This document shows positions 33,891 through 35,358 of a stretch of DNA of 35,358 nt, piece by piece (within the stretch, counting starts at the first letter, position 1; each line of letters begins with the position of its first letter). The stretch is taken from NCBI GenBank assembly GCA_030535605.1, contig JAUNRQ010000023.1:1-35358 (forward strand), given 5' to 3'. Under the pieces are notes generated by a model, which was given only the letters and a program-made list of their open reading frames with translations, did not search any database and was not told the DNA's origin. The position numbers and the translations under genes are program-made. Source of the DNA: Pseudoxanthomonas suwonensis. GTDB taxonomy: Bacteria > Pseudomonadota > Gammaproteobacteria > Xanthomonadales > Xanthomonadaceae.

Positions 33891-33947
33891 TGGTACACGA
33901 ATGGACGCCGACTTGCGCGCGAAAAGCCCGACCTACCTCCGTTGACA
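33891..33947. repeat. Candidate right end of the Tn7-like element
   Basis: The segment contains TGGTACACGAAT, CCGACT, TGCGCGC, GAAAA and CCGAC in the same order as 27777-27831. It finishes at TTGACA (33942-33947). Read on the other strand it begins TGTCAACGG with AGTCGG and GGTCGG motifs inside, like a TGT-starting Tn7-type end with repeated binding sites. It is about 135-190 bases from the transposase start, the expected distance for a tnsA-proximal end. No matching inverted left end or 5-base duplication was found. Confidence 0.4.
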
Positions 33948-34027
33948 ACTCAACGTAGAATCATGCAAGATTGCAGCGTCGTGGCTAACGACCGCCGAAC
34001 CTCAATCGGGTGACGCGACGCAAGGCG

Positions 34028-34060
34028 AAAGGGCTGACGGTGCGAACGTCGGCCCTTTTT
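34028..34060 (+). terminator. Strong intrinsic terminator, plus orientation
   Basis: AAAGGGCTGACG (34028-34039) pairs with CGTCGGCCCTTT (34047-34058): 12 pairs with one G-U wobble and a 7-base loop. The downstream arm runs into TTTTT (34056-34060). The T tract favours the plus strand, where no convincing protein gene lies upstream. On the minus strand only TTT follows, but it could still serve the Ner-like gene that stops at 34083. Confidence 0.75.
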
Positions 34061-34082
34061 GCGTCCATAGAGGGGTGTTGGT

Positions 34083-34352
34083 CTACTTCATGTGGCCTCC
34101 ATGCGTGACTTTGTCTGGCGCAAAGTAGCGCTCAGGCCAGAGCTTGCCGGGCGTAGTCGCCAGAGTGTTCGCAATGTGCTCCTCAATCCGCCTTGAGCGG
34201 CTGTTGCCGAGACACACCGAGGTCACAGTAGTCGGCTGCACACCAAGCTCCCTGGCGATTTGCGCGAGCGAGCTTCCTGCCAAGCGCAAACGAACCTTCA
34301 GGCGCTCATGGCGCTTCCGTTTCGGCTGGAGGTGCAGTAGTGTGGCTCGCAT
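34083..34352 (-). CDS. Nlp/Ner-like small DNA-binding protein
   Basis: The product is 89 residues from the ATG at 34352; a TTG at 34373 would add 7. A basic N-terminus (PKRKRHERLKVRLRLAG) leads into a helix-turn-helix (SLAQIARELGVQPTTVTSVC). The ending TTPGKLWPERYF is a hallmark of the Nlp/Ner family, which includes the Mu Ner repressor. It lies upstream of tnsAB in the same direction and head to head with the XRE gene, the cro/cI-like arrangement seen in Mu (c repressor and ner, then transposase genes). A regulatory role toward transposition is inferred from position only; a terminator lies between it and tnsAB. Confidence 0.75.
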   Translation of the reverse strand: MRATLLHLQPKRKRHERLKVRLRLAGSSLAQIARELGVQPTTVTSVCLGNSRSRRIEEHIANTLATTPGKLWPERYFAPDKVTHGGHMK

Positions 34353-34374
34353 GTGAGGTGCACGATATGTCAAA

Positions 34375-34830
34375 GTGAGTAGGTATGCAAGTCCAAGCTA
34401 TCGACAGCATCTGGGTCGACGGCTGGCCCTTGTGAGGAAGCAAGTCGGTCTGAGCCAAGCTGACTTCGCCTCGTCTATCGGCATGTCACCGCGTGCATAC
34501 GCGAATTACGAGCGGGGTGATCGTGAAGCCTCGCCCGCCGTACTCCTTGCGATATGGGACACGTACCGGATCGACCCCATGTGGATCCTCACCTCGTCTG
34601 AGCAGCCCCCCCCCAGTCCGGATATTCGTTACGTCGATACGGTGATTCTTCAACAGGTGCATGAGCTCGTCGAAGAGTTCCTTCAGGAGCGAAAGAGAAC
34701 GCTCGCATCAAAGCCCAAGGCGCAACTCATTACATTTCTGTATGCCAAGGCCATACATGGAGCCGGGCTCAGTCCTGCCGATGCCATGGAAGCGCTGGAG
34801 CAGGCGGTAAAGCAACATGAAGCGGCCTGA
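34375..34830 (+). CDS. XRE-family repressor-like protein
   Basis: The 151-residue product starts at the GTG at 34375. Residues 12-68 are a Cro/C1-type helix-turn-helix (LGRRLALVRKQVGLSQADFA, SSIGMSPRAYANYERGDREA). After a Pro-Pro-Pro linker encoded by nine consecutive C bases comes a helical C-terminal part (VILQQVHELVEEFLQERKRT, LSPADAMEALEQAVKQHEAA) that may mediate oligomerisation. Unlike LexA/CI proteins it has no peptidase domain. Only 22 bases separate its start from the ATG of the divergent Ner-like gene, so both must share operator DNA. Its stop overlaps the next gene by 14 bases. Confidence 0.82.
   Translation: MSRYASPSYRQHLGRRLALVRKQVGLSQADFASSIGMSPRAYANYERGDREASPAVLLAIWDTYRIDPMWILTSSEQPPPSPDIRYVDTVILQQVHELVEEFLQERKRTLASKPKAQLITFLYAKAIHGAGLSPADAMEALEQAVKQHEAA
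34606..34614 (+). repeat. Run of nine C bases inside the XRE gene
   Basis: Nine C residues encode the Pro-Pro-Pro linker between the DNA-binding domain and the C-terminal helices. Slippage by one base would keep the helix-turn-helix and lose the C-terminal half. I checked one direction: loss of one C would meet a stop at about 34643. It is an unusually long homopolymer for this window and could be a phase-variation tract or a sequencing weak spot. Confidence 0.6.
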
Positions 34831-35347
34831 CGCTGAAGGCAACGTCACCCAGTTCCCCAAGAGCCGAGGATTGGCTCACTCGCAGCGAGAGGCGTTACGG
34901 GAGCAGTTGGGCATGCTCATGGGAACCGACCCCGCCGCAGATTGGCATGACCTGGGCGACGATCCCGATAAGCGAGCAGAGCTCGACGAGGATGAGTTCA
35001 GGCGCCGATTCGGCTTTGATGCATGCATGGCCGACAGACGTGCAGTGATCACGATCAAGCATGAGGCTGACCTGACCGATCGCGAAATCCGAAGGCTCAA
35101 GCGAACGGGCAATTTGCAGATTCGCGATGGTCAGGCTTCGTTGTCGTATTCCCGTATTGAACAGCTCTGGGGCACTGTCTTGATCGGATGCGTCTGCGTA
35201 CTCATGCTGATCGGGATCTTGGCGGCCTTGCGTGTTGAGGCAACGTGGCAGGGGTTGCTGGTGGCAGTCACCTATCAGGCAATCATGGTCTGCCTGTGGT
35301 GGGGGGGTAATCCCCCCGCTTTTAGCGGACGGCAGAAGTGGGACTAG
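34817..35347 (+). CDS. Two-helix membrane protein of unknown function
   Basis: The 176-residue product has a charged N-terminal domain of about 110 residues (LMGTDPAADWHDLGDDPDKR, RREFGFD-like acidic/basic stretch, ITIKHEADLTDREIRRLKRT). Two transmembrane helices follow (about residues 116-138, LWGTVLIGCVCVLMLIGILAAL, and 143-162, WQGLLVAVTYQAIMVCLWWG) and a short tail. Its ATG lies inside the XRE gene (14-base overlap), so the two are co-translated. Near its end, seven G (35301-35307), TAAT and six C (35312-35317) can form a hairpin followed by GCTTTT. No family is recognised. A membrane partner for a repressor is conceivable but unproven. Confidence 0.65.
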   Translation: MKRPDAEGNVTQFPKSRGLAHSQREALREQLGMLMGTDPAADWHDLGDDPDKRAELDEDEFRRRFGFDACMADRRAVITIKHEADLTDREIRRLKRTGNLQIRDGQASLSYSRIEQLWGTVLIGCVCVLMLIGILAALRVEATWQGLLVAVTYQAIMVCLWWGGNPPAFSGRQKWD

Positions 35348-35358
35348 GCAGCGAGTGC

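Larger units (their letters stand above)
33761..34082. other. 322-bp spacer between the transposase and Ner-like genes
   Basis: The spacer holds the likely promoter of tnsAB, the end-like repeat at 33891-33947 and the terminator at 34028-34060. A plus-strand frame of 84 codons (33759-34013) exists, but it has no family resemblance and no ribosome binding site and overlaps the tnsAB start. GCGTCG near 33975 and CGACGC near 34016 could pair over a long range, with GTCGT-ACGAC inside, so a structured RNA ending at the terminator is possible. Confidence 0.5.

Noticed and set aside
33942..33961. A sigma-70-like promoter, TTGACA with TAGAAT
   Set aside because: The two hexamers are only 8 bases apart. 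At normal spacing the best -10 is a weak CAAGAT (33966-33971), so I do not call a promoter.
33759..34013. An 84-codon plus-strand frame ending just before the terminator at 34028
   Set aside because: It has no ribosome binding site, its start overlaps the tnsAB start on the opposite strand, and its composition resembles no protein family. Kept only as a remark in the spacer entry.
27690..35358. CRISPR array or cas genes accompanying the TnsAB-TnsC-TniQ genes
   Set aside because: I looked for regularly spaced direct repeats and Cas-like proteins because CAST elements carry them. None is present in this window.

Overview
The window looks like a high-GC gammaproteobacterium of the Xanthomonadaceae/Lysobacteraceae type (Lysobacter, Luteimonas or Xanthomonas relatives). 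The evidence is gene content: a halogenase, ketosynthase, chain-length-factor and glycosyltransferase operon of xanthomonadin (aryl polyene) type next to phhA and fabG, a secreted DPP-IV-like S9 peptidase, and several DUF4124-type and lipoprotein genes. The genus is not determined. REGION 1 (1 to about 27.7 kb) is ordinary, dense, GC-rich chromosome. It holds an SDR oxidoreductase; two tandem secreted DUF4124-like proteins; a pdxJ-tsaC run with a small membrane protein; cardiolipin synthase; a PA0069-family radical SAM protein; an input-less histidine kinase; fbp followed by a 2OG-Fe(II) oxygenase; and a frameshifted lipoprotein gene. Then come phhA diverging from fabG and a four-gene pigment operon (ketosynthase, chain length factor, GT2, FAD halogenase). 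The rest is a YdcF-like protein, the S9 peptidase, a ferredoxin-NADP reductase, a two-gene ABC-2 exporter, a lipoprotein, and an RND efflux permease with its lipoprotein adaptor. REGION 2 (about 27.7 to 28.9 kb) is a decayed junction. It contains a transposon-end-like segment, a remnant of an IS3-family orfB, an MbcA/Xre-type (DUF2384) antitoxin interrupted by an in-frame amber codon, and an unrecognised 80-residue gene behind two adjacent palindromes. No toxin partner remains. REGION 3 (28.9 to 33.8 kb) is visibly lower in GC and is the most interesting part. It is a compact Tn7-like transposition module on the minus strand: a TnsA-TnsB fusion (835 residues, both catalytic centres intact, with an additional N-terminal helix-turn-helix-like segment), a TnsC/TniB-type AAA+ protein with an altered Walker B, and one TniQ with two zinc knuckles. 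I see no cas genes, CRISPR array, TnsE or resolvase in the window. REGION 4 (33.76 to 35.36 kb) starts with a 322-bp spacer holding a sequence similar to the segment at 27.78 kb and a strong plus-strand intrinsic terminator. Beyond it a Nlp/Ner-like regulator and a XRE repressor lie head to head, and the XRE gene overlaps a two-helix membrane protein gene. A repressor plus Ner pair beside transposition genes resembles phage Mu control, here next to Tn7-type machinery. Whether these regulators lie inside or outside the transposon cannot be settled, because I could not fix either terminus with a target-site duplication.
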